Source: Mongoliitalea lutea (GTDB lineage Bacteria > Bacteroidota > Bacteroidia > Cytophagales > Cyclobacteriaceae). Taken from it: a stretch of 64,000 bases of DNA. Below are positions 1 to 9,238 of this stretch, piece by piece. The notes below the pieces were generated by a model. That model saw only the letters and a list, made by a program, of their open reading frames with translations, was not told the origin of the DNA and did no database searches. The position numbers and the translations under genes are program-made. The stretch spans positions 48,735 to 112,734 of the forward strand of contig NZ_BMYF01000012.1 in the NCBI RefSeq assembly GCF_014652135.1. The letters are read 5' to 3'. Each line of letters begins with the position of its first letter. The stretch's first letter is position 1.

Positions 1-2640
1 CAGGAGCAGCGGCAGTCATTTTTGGAGTTTCTGCCAGAGCAGACCTGTGTGTGGATGAAGGATGTGTCTTTTACGTTGGACACCATTGATGAGAATTTCA
101 CAAAAGCCGAAAACCAGTTCTATCAGATTGTTAGCAATATCCAAAACGATAAATTACTCCTCAAGCCTACCGATCTTTTTGACAATTCACAAAGTTTTGA
201 GGCGAAAACAGAGCAATTTACCTTGTTAGAGTTTGGACATAGGTTTCATAGGAAGGGTGCTACCAAACAGGATTTCCAATCACAACCTCAGCCCTCCTTC
301 AACAAAAACTTTGATTTGTTGGTGGAAAATTTAGCTACCAATGAAAAAGAGGGGTGGGTGAATATCATTTGCTCAGAAAGTGAGAAGCAATTGACCCGCT
401 TGGAGAATATTTTTCAGGAATTGGACCCTACTCTACGCTATCAGACTTTGCAAATGGGTATCCGGGAAGGCTTTGTGGATAAAAAACAAAAGATTGCCTG
501 TTACACGGATCATCAGATTTTCGAGCGATTTCACCGCTACAAATCCAAAAATAAAACCAGCAAATCCAAGGCGCTCACCTTAAGAGAGCTCAAAACCCTA
601 CATCCAGGAGATTTTGTAGTGCACGTGGATTATGGAGTGGGAAGATTTGCAGGATTGGAAAAGGTAGATGTCAATGGAAAGCAACAGGAAGCTGTGCGCC
701 TGATATTCAGAGATGATGATTTGCTTTATGTAAATATTCATTCTCTACACAAGATTTCAAAGTATTCTGGTCAGGAGGGTACAATCCCTTCTATGTCCAA
801 ATTGGGAAGCCCAGAATGGGAAAACAAAAAGCGCAAAGTCAAAAGTCAGGTAAAGGATATTGCAAAAGAATTAATTGCACTCTATGCCAAGAGAAGGACT
901 GCTCCAGGCTACCAATTTCATCCAGATTCTGTCCTACAAGTGGAATTGGAAAGTTCCTTTGTATTTGAAGATACCCCAGACCAGGCTTTAGCCACGGGTG
1001 ATGTCAAAGCTGATATGGAAAAACCGCATCCAATGGACCGTTTGGTCTGCGGAGATGTGGGCTTTGGAAAAACAGAGGTTGCTATCCGTGCAGCATTTAA
1101 GGCAGTAAATGACCGAAAGCAGGTTGCCGTTTTGGTTCCTACCACTATTTTGGCAATGCAGCATTACCGCACATTTAGCGAGCGATTGGGTAATTTTCCG
1201 GTCAAAGTGGAATACATTAACCGTTTCCGCACAGCCAAAGAAATCAAAGAAATTACCAAGCAAGTAGCTTCCGGGGAAATAGATATCCTCGTAGGAACAC
1301 ACCGCATTGTCAATAAAGATGTTAAGTTCAAGGACTTAGGTTTGCTGATTATTGACGAAGAGCAAAAGTTTGGGGTAAAGGTAAAAGATCAACTTAAGGA
1401 GATGAAAGTCAATGTGGATGTGTTGACATTGACAGCAACGCCCATTCCCCGAACACTTCATTTTTCCTTAATGGGTGCCCGCGATTTGTCAGTGATTGCG
1501 ACTCCTCCGCCAAATAGGCAGCCTGTAACCACCGAAATTCATGCATTTCAGGAGGAAGTCATCCGGGACGCGATAGCTTATGAGCTTCGGAGGGGGGGAC
1601 AGGTATTTTTTGTGCATAATCGTGTTGGTGAAATTGACTCCATCGCCAATTTGATTCTCCGATTGGTGCCGGATGCCCGAATTGCTGCTGCCCATGGGCA
1701 GATGGATGGTAAGCAGTTGGAGAAGATCATGGTGAAGTTTATCGAAGGAGAATACGACATCCTAGTTTCTACCAATATCATCGAGTCTGGCTTGGATATT
1801 CCCAATGCCAATACCATCATTATCAATCGGGCACACATGTTTGGCTTGAGTGACCTGCATCAGATGCGAGGTCGTGTTGGTCGTAGCAATAAAAAGGCCT
1901 TCTGTTATTTGTTGACGGCACATCCTACGCATCTGACTCCTGAGGCTAGGAAGCGTTTACAAACGCTGGAAGAATTTTCTGATTTAGGGGATGGCTTCAA
2001 AGTGGCTATGCGTGATTTGGATATACGTGGGGCGGGCAATCTATTGGGTGCTGAGCAAAGTGGTTTTATAACGGACCTAGGGTTTGATATGTATCACAAA
2101 ATCTTGGATGAGGCTGTACAGGAATTGAAGGAAAATGAATTTGCGGCACTCTTCGAAGTGGATTTGAAAGAAAAGGTAGAAGTCCTTGTACAGGATTGTG
2201 TGATTGAAACGGACTTTGAATTACTTATACCTGAAGAGTATGTAAGCAATATTTCCGAGCGATTACAGTTATATTCTAAGTTAGATGGAATCAAAGAAGA
2301 AGAAGAGTTGCAGAAATACTTCAATTCTATTAGGGATCGCTTTGGTCCTGTACCTAGAGTAGTTGAAGATTTATTTGAAACAGTCCGATTGAGGTGGCAA
2401 GCTGAGAATTTAGGCTTTGAAAAATTGGTCTTGAAAAATAATCAAATGAAATGTTATTTTGTCCCATCTTCTAAGGATAAGTACTATAAGTCCTCAACTT
2501 TTGGAACTATACTCAAAAATATACAAAGCCATGGGAAACGATGCAAAATAAAAGAAGTAAAAACCAGACTAATCCTTACAATTGAGGATGTCAAACATAT
2601 TTCAGTTGCTCAAAAATGGATGAATATTCTAAATTCTTAA
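1..2640 (+). CDS. mfd: Transcription-repair coupling factor Mfd, 5'-truncated
   Basis: Mfd removes RNA polymerase stalled at DNA lesions and recruits UvrA. The frame is open from the first base, so the N-terminal UvrB-like part lies outside the window; about 879 codons are present. Visible in order (codons counted from base 1) are the CarD-like RNA-polymerase-interaction domain (HPGDFVVHVDYGVGRFAG, near codon 203), the RecG-like translocase with Walker A GDVGFGKTE (351-359) and DEEQ (452-455), motif III TLTATPIPRTL, the QMRGRVGRS motif VI and the C-terminal TRCF domain. The identification is secure; only the start is missing. The stop is followed by an intergenic space holding a sigma-54-like site before gldJ. 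Confidence 0.97.
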   Translation, partial: QEQRQSFLEFLPEQTCVWMKDVSFTLDTIDENFTKAENQFYQIVSNIQNDKLLLKPTDLFDNSQSFEAKTEQFTLLEFGHRFHRKGATKQDFQSQPQPSFNKNFDLLVENLATNEKEGWVNIICSESEKQLTRLENIFQELDPTLRYQTLQMGIREGFVDKKQKIACYTDHQIFERFHRYKSKNKTSKSKALTLRELKTLHPGDFVVHVDYGVGRFAGLEKVDVNGKQQEAVRLIFRDDDLLYVNIHSLHKISKYSGQEGTIPSMSKLGSPEWENKKRKVKSQVKDIAKELIALYAKRRTAPGYQFHPDSVLQVELESSFVFEDTPDQALATGDVKADMEKPHPMDRLVCGDVGFGKTEVAIRAAFKAVNDRKQVAVLVPTTILAMQHYRTFSERLGNFPVKVEYINRFRTAKEIKEITKQVASGEIDILVGTHRIVNKDVKFKDLGLLIIDEEQKFGVKVKDQLKEMKVNVDVLTLTATPIPRTLHFSLMGARDLSVIATPPPNRQPVTTEIHAFQEEVIRDAIAYELRRGGQVFFVHNRVGEIDSIANLILRLVPDARIAAAHGQMDGKQLEKIMVKFIEGEYDILVSTNIIESGLDIPNANTIIINRAHMFGLSDLHQMRGRVGRSNKKAFCYLLTAHPTHLTPEARKRLQTLEEFSDLGDGFKVAMRDLDIRGAGNLLGAEQSGFITDLGFDMYHKILDEAVQELKENEFAALFEVDLKEKVEVLVQDCVIETDFELLIPEEYVSNISERLQLYSKLDGIKEEEELQKYFNSIRDRFGPVPRVVEDLFETVRLRWQAENLGFEKLVLKNNQMKCYFVPSSKDKYYKSSTFGTILKNIQSHGKRCKIKEVKTRLILTIEDVKHISVAQKWMNILNS

Positions 2641-2650
2641 ATAATTTTAA

Positions 2651-2666
2651 TGGCCCGATAATTGCT
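2651..2666 (+). promoter_or_regulatory. Candidate sigma-54 (-24/-12) promoter before gldJ
   Basis: TGGCCCGATAATTGCT fits the RpoN consensus TGGCACR-N4-TTGCW with one mismatch (C for A at position 5) and the required spacing between GG and GC. It is in the sense orientation and gives a leader of roughly 110-135 nt before gldJ. This is pattern matching only; a single such match could be chance. Confidence 0.4.
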
Positions 2667-2812
2667 ATATTTGGTAAAATTTATGTAGGATTTCATCCTA
2701 ATTCAATAAAAACATGTTTTTCGGACAGCCTTAACTGAAAAATATTATTTGAATCAGATATTATAGATTATATATTAGCGTTTTAATTGTGCACAAAAAA
2801 CAATATTTGACA

Positions 2813-4036
2813 ATGGTTTTTGGAAAAAGAAATTGGGGACTGACCGTGGCTTCCTTCCTTTTATTAGGAGGTCTTATTCTCTCGTCTTGTAATAAACAGA
2901 CGGGATATGGTCGTAGAACAGCCAATAAGCCTGGGAAAACCAGTGCTTCTACAGGAGGAGCCTTCAGCTTTGATGCAAATGACTCTTCTAAATTTTTTGT
3001 GGCCAAATTTGCAGAGCAAAAAATTGGTCCACGGTTGAAGTACATACAAGGTGGTAGGACTGTTCTTGGATCTCAAGAACAAGATATAATGGCCTTTAGA
3101 GATAATTTAGAAAGAACAGTAACAATTGCATCTTTCTATTTGGATGAAACGGAAGTAACCAATGTTGATTATAGGGAATTCTTATTTTACATGGGTAGAA
3201 AAGTAAGTGCTGATTCTATTCAAAAACTAGAACCTAAAGATCAAGTGTGGGCAGGAGCTATGTCTTATAATGATTTATATGACACTTATTACTTTAGATT
3301 TCCGGGCTTTAATTTTTATCCTGTGGCAGGCGTATCATGGACTCAAGCTAATGCTTATTCAAAATGGAGAACTGAGTTTGTAAGTAATCTAATCCGTGAA
3401 AAAAATAAAGTAGATAGTACATTGAGTAAAAAGCAACTAATAGAAAGAGGGGTTGCTATTGCTGAATATAGACTACCAAATGAAGGAGAGTGGGAATATG
3501 CTGCTAAAGCTATGATTGGTACCCAGTATATGGATGAAAACCAAGAGCAAGGTAGAATTTATCCTTGGGATGGAAGAGGTTTAAGAAATCCATACAATAT
3601 AAAAAGGAAAGGAAAACAGGGAGACTTCTTGGTTAATTTTAAAAGGGGTAGGGGTGATTATGCTGGTATTGCAGGATCAAAAGTAAATGATGGTGAAATT
3701 CTACCTACCAATGTATATGATATGCCACCTAATGATTTTGGGCTGTATCATATGGCTGGAAATATGAACGAATGGGTTAATGACGTATATCGCCCACTTT
3801 CTTTTCAAGATTTTGATGACTTAAACCCTTTAAGAAAGGATGGTATATATGATGAGCAGGAAAGCTATACTACCACTTTAATCACAGATGAATTTAGAGT
3901 TTATAAAGGAGGGTCTTGGAGAGATGTTGCATATTGGATGTCTCCAGGAACTCGTAGATTTATGCATCAAGATTCAGCTACTAATCACATTGGTTTTAGA
4001 TGTGCAATGATATCCATAGGAGGTAGAGGAAAATAA
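2813..4036 (+). CDS. gldJ: Gliding motility / type IX secretion lipoprotein GldJ
   Basis: GldJ is an outer-membrane lipoprotein needed for gliding and for the type IX secretion apparatus. The ATG chosen here gives a short lipoprotein signal ending LILSSC (Cys26); a GTG eight codons upstream (2789) is also open. The rest is a formylglycine-generating-enzyme-like (SUMF1) fold: SFYLDETEVTNVDYREF, YPVAGVSWTQANAYSKWRTE, YRLPNEGEWEYAA, NDFGLYHMAGNMNEWVNDVYRP and a C-terminal GFRCAM. The KWRT stretch and the NFKRGRGDYAGIAG segment fit GldJ better than its paralogue GldK. At 407 residues it is shorter than the roughly 560 residues of flavobacterial GldJ. It is AT-rich (about 33% GC in one counted line). 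No gldKLMN genes are adjacent. Confidence 0.85.
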   Translation: MVFGKRNWGLTVASFLLLGGLILSSCNKQTGYGRRTANKPGKTSASTGGAFSFDANDSSKFFVAKFAEQKIGPRLKYIQGGRTVLGSQEQDIMAFRDNLERTVTIASFYLDETEVTNVDYREFLFYMGRKVSADSIQKLEPKDQVWAGAMSYNDLYDTYYFRFPGFNFYPVAGVSWTQANAYSKWRTEFVSNLIREKNKVDSTLSKKQLIERGVAIAEYRLPNEGEWEYAAKAMIGTQYMDENQEQGRIYPWDGRGLRNPYNIKRKGKQGDFLVNFKRGRGDYAGIAGSKVNDGEILPTNVYDMPPNDFGLYHMAGNMNEWVNDVYRPLSFQDFDDLNPLRKDGIYDEQESYTTTLITDEFRVYKGGSWRDVAYWMSPGTRRFMHQDSATNHIGFRCAMISIGGRGK

Positions 4037-4054
4037 TTTATTCAAAATCAAAAC

Positions 4055-4084
4055 AAAAAAGGAGCTATAAGAAGCTCCTTTTTT
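4055..4084. terminator. Bidirectional terminator between gldJ and recQ
   Basis: GGAGCT and AGCTCC form a 6-bp stem around a 6-nt loop, flanked by A6 on the left and T6 on the right, so it can end both the rightward gldJ and the leftward recQ transcripts. It lies a few bases from the recQ stop codon. Confidence 0.85.
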
Positions 4085-4087
4085 GTT

Positions 4088-6226
4088 TTATCGTTCTCCA
4101 ACCAAAGCCGCTTTTAACTGAAAATAAGAAAAGCGGTTTCCAAAATGCTCCTTTAATGGTTTGAGGTAGTGAGATCCTTGCCTTCTGTACGCAAGCCGGA
4201 TGGTCAGCAAGTCATCCTTTGGTAGTAATTCTTCCACACTCAGTTTACCCGCTTCCATCATTCGAATGAGATGTTCTTCTACGGTGGCAGGACTTAGGCT
4301 TCGCTCTTGGGCTATTTGAAAAATATTTTTACCTCCTTGGTACATTTTTAAGGTTACTAATTCTGTTCCCGAAGCACCACTGCCTTTTGGTTTACTCGTA
4401 TTCGCTGCAAGTTTGCGCTTGGGATGCAATTGATATTTGGTAGCATAGGACTGAATTAATTTCATAAATTGTGATCCATAGTTAGTGGCTTTCATATGTC
4501 CCACACCAGAAATGGCCATTAACGCATCTTTTTCCACAGGCAGGAAGGTTGCCATTTCCTGTAAGCTATTATCTCCAAAAATCACATAGGGAGGTACATT
4601 GGCATCTCTTGCGATGGAAGCGCGGAGAGATTTTAATTCATCCAATAAACCTTCATGATACTCCAGTTTTCGCTCTTTTCCTTCACTGAAGCTTTCCTCC
4701 ATGGGTAGGAGAATTTTTTCTTTTCCTTTCAGTTTTTCCCATGCTAGTTCAGTTAGTTTCAATGTAGGATATTGACTTCCTGCCTCTGCAAGATATCCAT
4801 GTTGCTGGAGTTTGTTGCCTAGTTTTTTCCAAAAATCTTCAGGTCTATCCTTCCCTATTCCATACACACTCAATTCTTGATGTTCTGCTTTTATCTTACT
4901 TGATTTGGAACCACGCAAGACTAAAATTGCATAACCCAACCCATAAACTTCCCCTAGACGTGCGACTGTGGAAAGGAGCATTTGAGAAGGAATGGTCATA
5001 TCCTGTTGCTTTCCTTTTTGGAAGCACACATCACAATTTCCGCATTCATCAGGATGAGTTTCCCCAAAATAATTGAGGAGGTATTTTCTTCTACACACAT
5101 TGCTTTGAGAGAAGGAACTCATTCGCTGCAACTTTTCCTGCATGATTTCGACAAAGTCTTTGTTTTCTGCTTGATCGAGCATGCGGCTAAGCGTCATGTA
5201 ATCCTGATAAGAATAAAAGAGTAAAGCTTCACTTGGAAGACCATCCCGTCCTGCCCTACCCGTTTCTTGGTAGTAGCCTTCGATATTTTGCGGCATGTTC
5301 ATGTGTACCACAAAGCGGACATTGGGTTTATCGATTCCCATACCAAAGGCTATCGTAGCTACGATGATTTTTACCTCATCTTTGATAAAGAGCTCTTGAT
5401 TTTTTTCACGGGTTTCTCTTGGAAGCCCTGCGTGGTATGGTAATACAGAGAGTCCCACAGCGCTCAATTGCTCGGCAGTTTCTTCCACATTGCGACGGGA
5501 TAGGCAGTATATGATTCCCGAGTCTTTGCGATGGAAATCTAAAAATTCCATCAACTTGTCCATAGCATTGAGCTTGGGGGTTACCCGATAAGTGATGTTG
5601 CTTCTGTCAAAAGAGGAAATAAACCATTGAGGCTTGATCAATTCTAATTTATCTGCAATATCAGCCCTTGTTCGCTTATCGGCAGTAGCTGTCAGTGCAA
5701 TGAAGGGAACTTTGGGAAATTTCTTTCGAAGTGTTCCTATTTTGAGATATTCCGGTCTGAAATCATGTCCCCACTGAGATACACAATGCGCCTCATCCAC
5801 TGCCACTAGACTGAGGGGTACTTCTTGTAAAAACTCTATCAGCGGATTGGAACCCCCAAATAAGCGTTCGGGGGCAACATAGAGGAGCTTGATGGCTGAT
5901 TTTTTTAGTTGCTCCGATATATGGCGCTGTTCGGAGATGCTTTGGGAAGAGTTGAGAAATACAGCAGGGATACCATTGGCATTCAAGGTGTCCACCTGAT
6001 CTTTCATAAGGGAAATTAACGGAGAAATCACCAAGGTCAAACCCTCTGAAAGGAGCGCAGGAACTTGGTAGCAAATGGATTTTCCCCCGCCTGTGGGCAT
6101 CAGGACGATGGTATCTTTTTTGGCTAAAATAGAGGAAATAATGGACTCCTGATTTCCCCTAAAGCTTAGATAGCCAAAGTATTGATGTAAAACATCCCGT
6201 GCATTTGTCTGAATAATTGCCTCCAT
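4088..6226 (-). CDS. recQ: ATP-dependent DNA helicase RecQ
   Basis: This is a 3'-5' superfamily 2 helicase for recombination repair. Walker A is PTGGGKS (residues 44-50), the DEAH box is at 144-147, the aromatic-rich loop QWGHDFRPEY follows, and motif VI is QETGRAGRDG. The RQC zinc site is visible as CRRKYLLNYFGE..ECGNCDVC, followed by the winged helix, an HRDC domain (ISGVGHMKATNYGSQFM) and a C-terminal helix-turn-helix-like extension (NIFQIAQERSLSPATVEEHL). The length of 712 residues is normal for the Bacteroidota form. It is convergent with gldJ. A second, broken helicase gene of a different RecQ-related type lies near 15.6 kb. Confidence 0.96.
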   Translation of the reverse strand: MEAIIQTNARDVLHQYFGYLSFRGNQESIISSILAKKDTIVLMPTGGGKSICYQVPALLSEGLTLVISPLISLMKDQVDTLNANGIPAVFLNSSQSISEQRHISEQLKKSAIKLLYVAPERLFGGSNPLIEFLQEVPLSLVAVDEAHCVSQWGHDFRPEYLKIGTLRKKFPKVPFIALTATADKRTRADIADKLELIKPQWFISSFDRSNITYRVTPKLNAMDKLMEFLDFHRKDSGIIYCLSRRNVEETAEQLSAVGLSVLPYHAGLPRETREKNQELFIKDEVKIIVATIAFGMGIDKPNVRFVVHMNMPQNIEGYYQETGRAGRDGLPSEALLFYSYQDYMTLSRMLDQAENKDFVEIMQEKLQRMSSFSQSNVCRRKYLLNYFGETHPDECGNCDVCFQKGKQQDMTIPSQMLLSTVARLGEVYGLGYAILVLRGSKSSKIKAEHQELSVYGIGKDRPEDFWKKLGNKLQQHGYLAEAGSQYPTLKLTELAWEKLKGKEKILLPMEESFSEGKERKLEYHEGLLDELKSLRASIARDANVPPYVIFGDNSLQEMATFLPVEKDALMAISGVGHMKATNYGSQFMKLIQSYATKYQLHPKRKLAANTSKPKGSGASGTELVTLKMYQGGKNIFQIAQERSLSPATVEEHLIRMMEAGKLSVEELLPKDDLLTIRLAYRRQGSHYLKPLKEHFGNRFSYFQLKAALVGER

Positions 6227-6269
6227 ATCATCAAAAGTTTAACCAAAATCAAGACTTAAAATTAATCAA

Positions 6270-6320
6270 TCAACTAATAAAAATGCAGCTAGTCGACTAA
6301 TTAAGCGTTTAATTAGTTGA
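6270..6320. promoter_or_regulatory. Operator-like dyad array upstream of the csbD-like gene
   Basis: TCGACTAATTAA (6293-6304) and TTAATTAGTTGA (6309-6320) form a 12-bp inverted repeat with one G-T position around the loop GCGT. A further copy of the left half, TCAACTAATAAA, starts 23 bp upstream at 6270, about two helical turns away. The array sits 70-120 bp upstream of a sigma-54-type promoter, which is where enhancer-binding-protein sites usually lie. It could instead serve divergent recQ. Function is inferred. Confidence 0.5.
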
Positions 6321-6390
6321 GGGGTTAAAAAAGGGCAATTATTATATTTTTTAATAACAAAAATCAAAAAAACAATAATTTTTTTATTTC

Positions 6391-6406
6391 TGGCAAAGTA
6401 TTTGCA
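6391..6406 (+). promoter_or_regulatory. Sigma-54 (-24/-12) promoter of the csbD-like gene
   Basis: TGGCAAAGTATTTGCA matches TGGCA-N-R-N4-TTGCW with correct GG/GC spacing. The predicted start of transcription, about 11 nt downstream of the GC, leaves a leader near 30 nt before the CsbD-like ATG. A match of the same architecture occurs at 31684. Confidence 0.65.
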
Positions 6407-6448
6407 ATTGTATTATAAAAATTATTTTAAACTTAAACAATTACTAGC

Positions 6449-6646
6449 ATGTCTTTAGAATTGAAAATTAAAGGAAATTGGAACGAGTTGAAGGGAAAAT
6501 TAAAGGAGAAGTATGCAGATTTAACAGATGATGATCTTATGTATGCAGAGGGTCAGGAGGATCAATTGCTTGGAAAGCTCCAACAGAAAACCGGAGCAGC
6601 AAAAGAAGAATTATCGAAGTTTTTATTTGGAAAGGAAGAAGAGTAA
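6449..6646 (+). CDS. CsbD-family small stress protein
   Basis: A 65-residue, highly charged cytoplasmic protein with the CsbD hallmark start (ELKIKGNWNELKGKLKEKYADLTDDDL) and a second helix YAEGQEDQLLGKLQQKTGAAKEELSKF. CsbD proteins are abundant under general stress (sigma-B regulon in Bacillus), but their molecular role is unknown. The gene is monocistronic: it has its own promoter with upstream dyads and its own terminator. The sigma-54-type site suggests that a different sigma factor takes the role of sigma-B here (inference). Confidence 0.9.
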   Translation: MSLELKIKGNWNELKGKLKEKYADLTDDDLMYAEGQEDQLLGKLQQKTGAAKEELSKFLFGKEEE

Positions 6647-6680
6647 TATAGACTTCTGTAGGATATCTTAATAAGAATTA

Positions 6681-6703
6681 AGCCAGGTTTTGCCTGGCTT
6701 TTT
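6681..6703 (+). terminator. Rho-independent terminator after the csbD-like gene
   Basis: AGCCAGG and CCTGGCT form a 7-bp stem around TTTTG, followed by a T5 run about 35 nt after the stop codon. Confidence 0.85.
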
Positions 6704-6801
6704 CCATTTAAACAGCTATCAGGGAGTTCCAAATAAATGAATGAACACCGTTTTTTTAAATTCAGTATATTCATGCCAAACTAGAATTCTATCATTTTAC
6801 C

Positions 6802-9225
6802 ATGAAGAAAATTTATCGAATTGGGCTTTCGATCGCATGTTTTTGCTTTCTAGCCATGGGGCTTGCACAGGCACAGCAAGCATTGACCTATCAAACTCCG
6901 CCAAAAGAAATAGCAGACTTAGTCAATGCCTCACCTACTCCTTCCGTCAGTTTTAGCCGTTCGGGAGAATTTATGATGGTGCTGGAGCGCTCGGGAAATC
7001 CTTCCATTGAAGATTTGGCGCAACCTGAATTACGTTTGGCAGGTATCCGAATCAACCCTGCAACCAATGGTCCAAGCCGCTCAGGCTCTTTTGAAAATGT
7101 GGTTATCAAAAACACACGTTCGGGAGAAGAGCGAAGAATCAATGGCCTACCTGAGAACCCTCGATTAGGTTCATTTTCTTTATCAAATGATGAAAAATTC
7201 ATAGCCTTGACCAATACTACCAATACAGGGATTGCGCTTTGGGTCGTGGACTTATCCACCATGGAAGCTAAGCAGCTAACGCAAGAAAGTGTCAACGGCG
7301 TAGGTGGTGTGGATATGTCTTGGACTCCAGATAATAAGATTGTATATAGAGCAATCAATCCAAGAAGAGGTAATCTGCCTCAAGCACCATTGGCTCCATC
7401 CGGTCCAACCGTTCAGGAGACAAGTGGCAATGCTGCTCCTTCCAGAACCTATCAGGATCTATTGACCAATGCACATGATGAGGATGTATTTGAGTATTTT
7501 ATGAATTCTCAATTGATGATTTTGGATCTGAATGGTAATGCTACTCCCGTTGCCAACCCAGGCTTAATCTCTAATATGAACCTGTCTCCCGATGGGAAGT
7601 ATATCCGGATCAATTATGTGAAAAAGCCATTCTCGTATTTGGTGCCTGTCAGTGCCTTCCCATATGATGTGGAAATTTGGGATATCCAAGGCAAGAAAAT
7701 AACTACAATTGCTGAGATTCCTTTGGCAGAAGTAAGGCCAACTGGTTTCGATGCAGTATCTACCGGAAAGAGAGCGATTAGCTGGAGAGCAGATAAGCCA
7801 GCTACCTTAGTATGGGTAGAAGCACAAGATGGAGGTGATGGACGTGTGAAAATGGAAGATAGAGAAATCGTCTACATGCAAGATGCACCATTCAACTCCA
7901 CGCCAGTTGTGTTGGCAAAAATCGGATACAGATTTGGAGGTATTTCATGGTCTGATGACAACTTTGCTTTGCTTAGTGAGCGTTGGTCTGCTACCCGTCA
8001 GCAGCGTGTAAGTTTGATCAATCCATCCAAGCCAGGTCAAAAAGGCACGGTTATCATCGAGCGTTCTTCAGATGATATTTACAATGATCCAGGAAGTCCT
8101 GTATTCACGACGAATGATTTTGGAAGAAGTGTATTGTTAAGAAAAGGAGATGATGTCTTCATGACTTCAGAAGGTGGATCTCCACAAGGAAGCATGCCTT
8201 ACCTTTCTGCATATAATGTAAAAACCAAAACAGAACGAATCTTGTGGAGGTCTCAGGCCCCATTCTATGAGCGTGTAACTAAGGTATTGAACGCTGATGC
8301 AACGGAGTTTATTACCTTGAAAGAAAGCACAGATATTCAACCAAATTACTGGTTAGTCAATACAAGAAGGAGAATTGCCCCTAGACAAATTACCCAATTT
8401 GCACATCCATTTGAGTCTATCAAAGGGATCAATAAGCAATTGGTGAAGTATAAGAGAAAAGATGGCTTAGATCTTTCGGCTATTGTGTACACGCCTGAAG
8501 GTTATGATCCAGCTACTGATGGTCCCCTTCCTGTGGTGATGTGGGCATATCCGCGTGAATACAAATCAGCCGCAGTGGCAGCTCAAGTGAGAGGCTCTCA
8601 GTATACGTTTACACGTTTGAGCTGGGGTTCTCCGATCTATTGGGTGACCCAAGGCTATGCAATCATGGATCAAACTGAAATGCCGATCGTAGGTGAAGGC
8701 GACGATGAACCAAACGATTTCTTCTTAGAGCAATTGGTGGCTAATGCAGAGGCAGCTATTGATTATATTGCGAGTACAGGTATCGGAGATAGAAACAGAA
8801 TTGGCGTAGGTGGTCACTCTTATGGTGCATTCATGACAGCTAATTTGCTTTCCCACTCTGATCTGTTTGCAGCAGGAATTGCCCGAAGTGGTGCGTATAA
8901 TAGAACCTTGACTCCATTCGGGTTCCAGTATGAGCAGCGCACCATTTGGGAAGCACCTGAGGTATATAGTAACATGTCTCCATTTATGCATGCCAACAAA
9001 GTGAAAACCCCAATCTTATTGATCCACGGAGAGGCTGATAATAACTCAGGAACCTTCCCAATCCAATCTGAGCGTTATTACAATGCTTTGAAAGGGCATG
9101 GCGCAACTACTCGTTTGGTGTTTTTACCGCATGAAAGTCATGGCTATGCTGCGAAGGAATCCATTTTACATACCCTTTGGGAACAGCATGAGTGGTTGGA
9201 GAAATATGTGAAGAATAGGCAGTGA
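6802..9225 (+). CDS. Secreted S9D-type prolyl oligopeptidase-family (glutamyl endopeptidase-like) peptidase
   Basis: An 807-residue exported serine peptidase. A signal peptide (MKKIYRIGLSIACFCFLAMGLAQAQ) is followed by a beta-propeller region and a C-terminal alpha/beta-hydrolase domain. The catalytic triad is visible: Ser673 in GGHSYGAF, Asp746 in IHGEADNNSG and His780 in LPHESHGY. The stretch IARSGAYNRTLTPFGFQYEQRTIWEA with ALKGHGATTRLVFLPHESHGY closely resembles plant chloroplast glutamyl endopeptidase (MEROPS S9D) as I recall it, so cleavage after Glu is a reasonable expectation but not shown. It is probably periplasmic. The gene stands alone, followed by a degenerate 7-bp repeat and a distant hairpin. 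Confidence 0.9.
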   Translation: MKKIYRIGLSIACFCFLAMGLAQAQQALTYQTPPKEIADLVNASPTPSVSFSRSGEFMMVLERSGNPSIEDLAQPELRLAGIRINPATNGPSRSGSFENVVIKNTRSGEERRINGLPENPRLGSFSLSNDEKFIALTNTTNTGIALWVVDLSTMEAKQLTQESVNGVGGVDMSWTPDNKIVYRAINPRRGNLPQAPLAPSGPTVQETSGNAAPSRTYQDLLTNAHDEDVFEYFMNSQLMILDLNGNATPVANPGLISNMNLSPDGKYIRINYVKKPFSYLVPVSAFPYDVEIWDIQGKKITTIAEIPLAEVRPTGFDAVSTGKRAISWRADKPATLVWVEAQDGGDGRVKMEDREIVYMQDAPFNSTPVVLAKIGYRFGGISWSDDNFALLSERWSATRQQRVSLINPSKPGQKGTVIIERSSDDIYNDPGSPVFTTNDFGRSVLLRKGDDVFMTSEGGSPQGSMPYLSAYNVKTKTERILWRSQAPFYERVTKVLNADATEFITLKESTDIQPNYWLVNTRRRIAPRQITQFAHPFESIKGINKQLVKYKRKDGLDLSAIVYTPEGYDPATDGPLPVVMWAYPREYKSAAVAAQVRGSQYTFTRLSWGSPIYWVTQGYAIMDQTEMPIVGEGDDEPNDFFLEQLVANAEAAIDYIASTGIGDRNRIGVGGHSYGAFMTANLLSHSDLFAAGIARSGAYNRTLTPFGFQYEQRTIWEAPEVYSNMSPFMHANKVKTPILLIHGEADNNSGTFPIQSERYYNALKGHGATTRLVFLPHESHGYAAKESILHTLWEQHEWLEKYVKNRQ

Positions 9226-9238
9226 GATTAGATTTTAG

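Noticed and set aside
918-1302. Leftward open frames inside mfd
   Set aside because: They lie wholly within conserved helicase motifs of mfd, encode no recognisable domain and have no start context.
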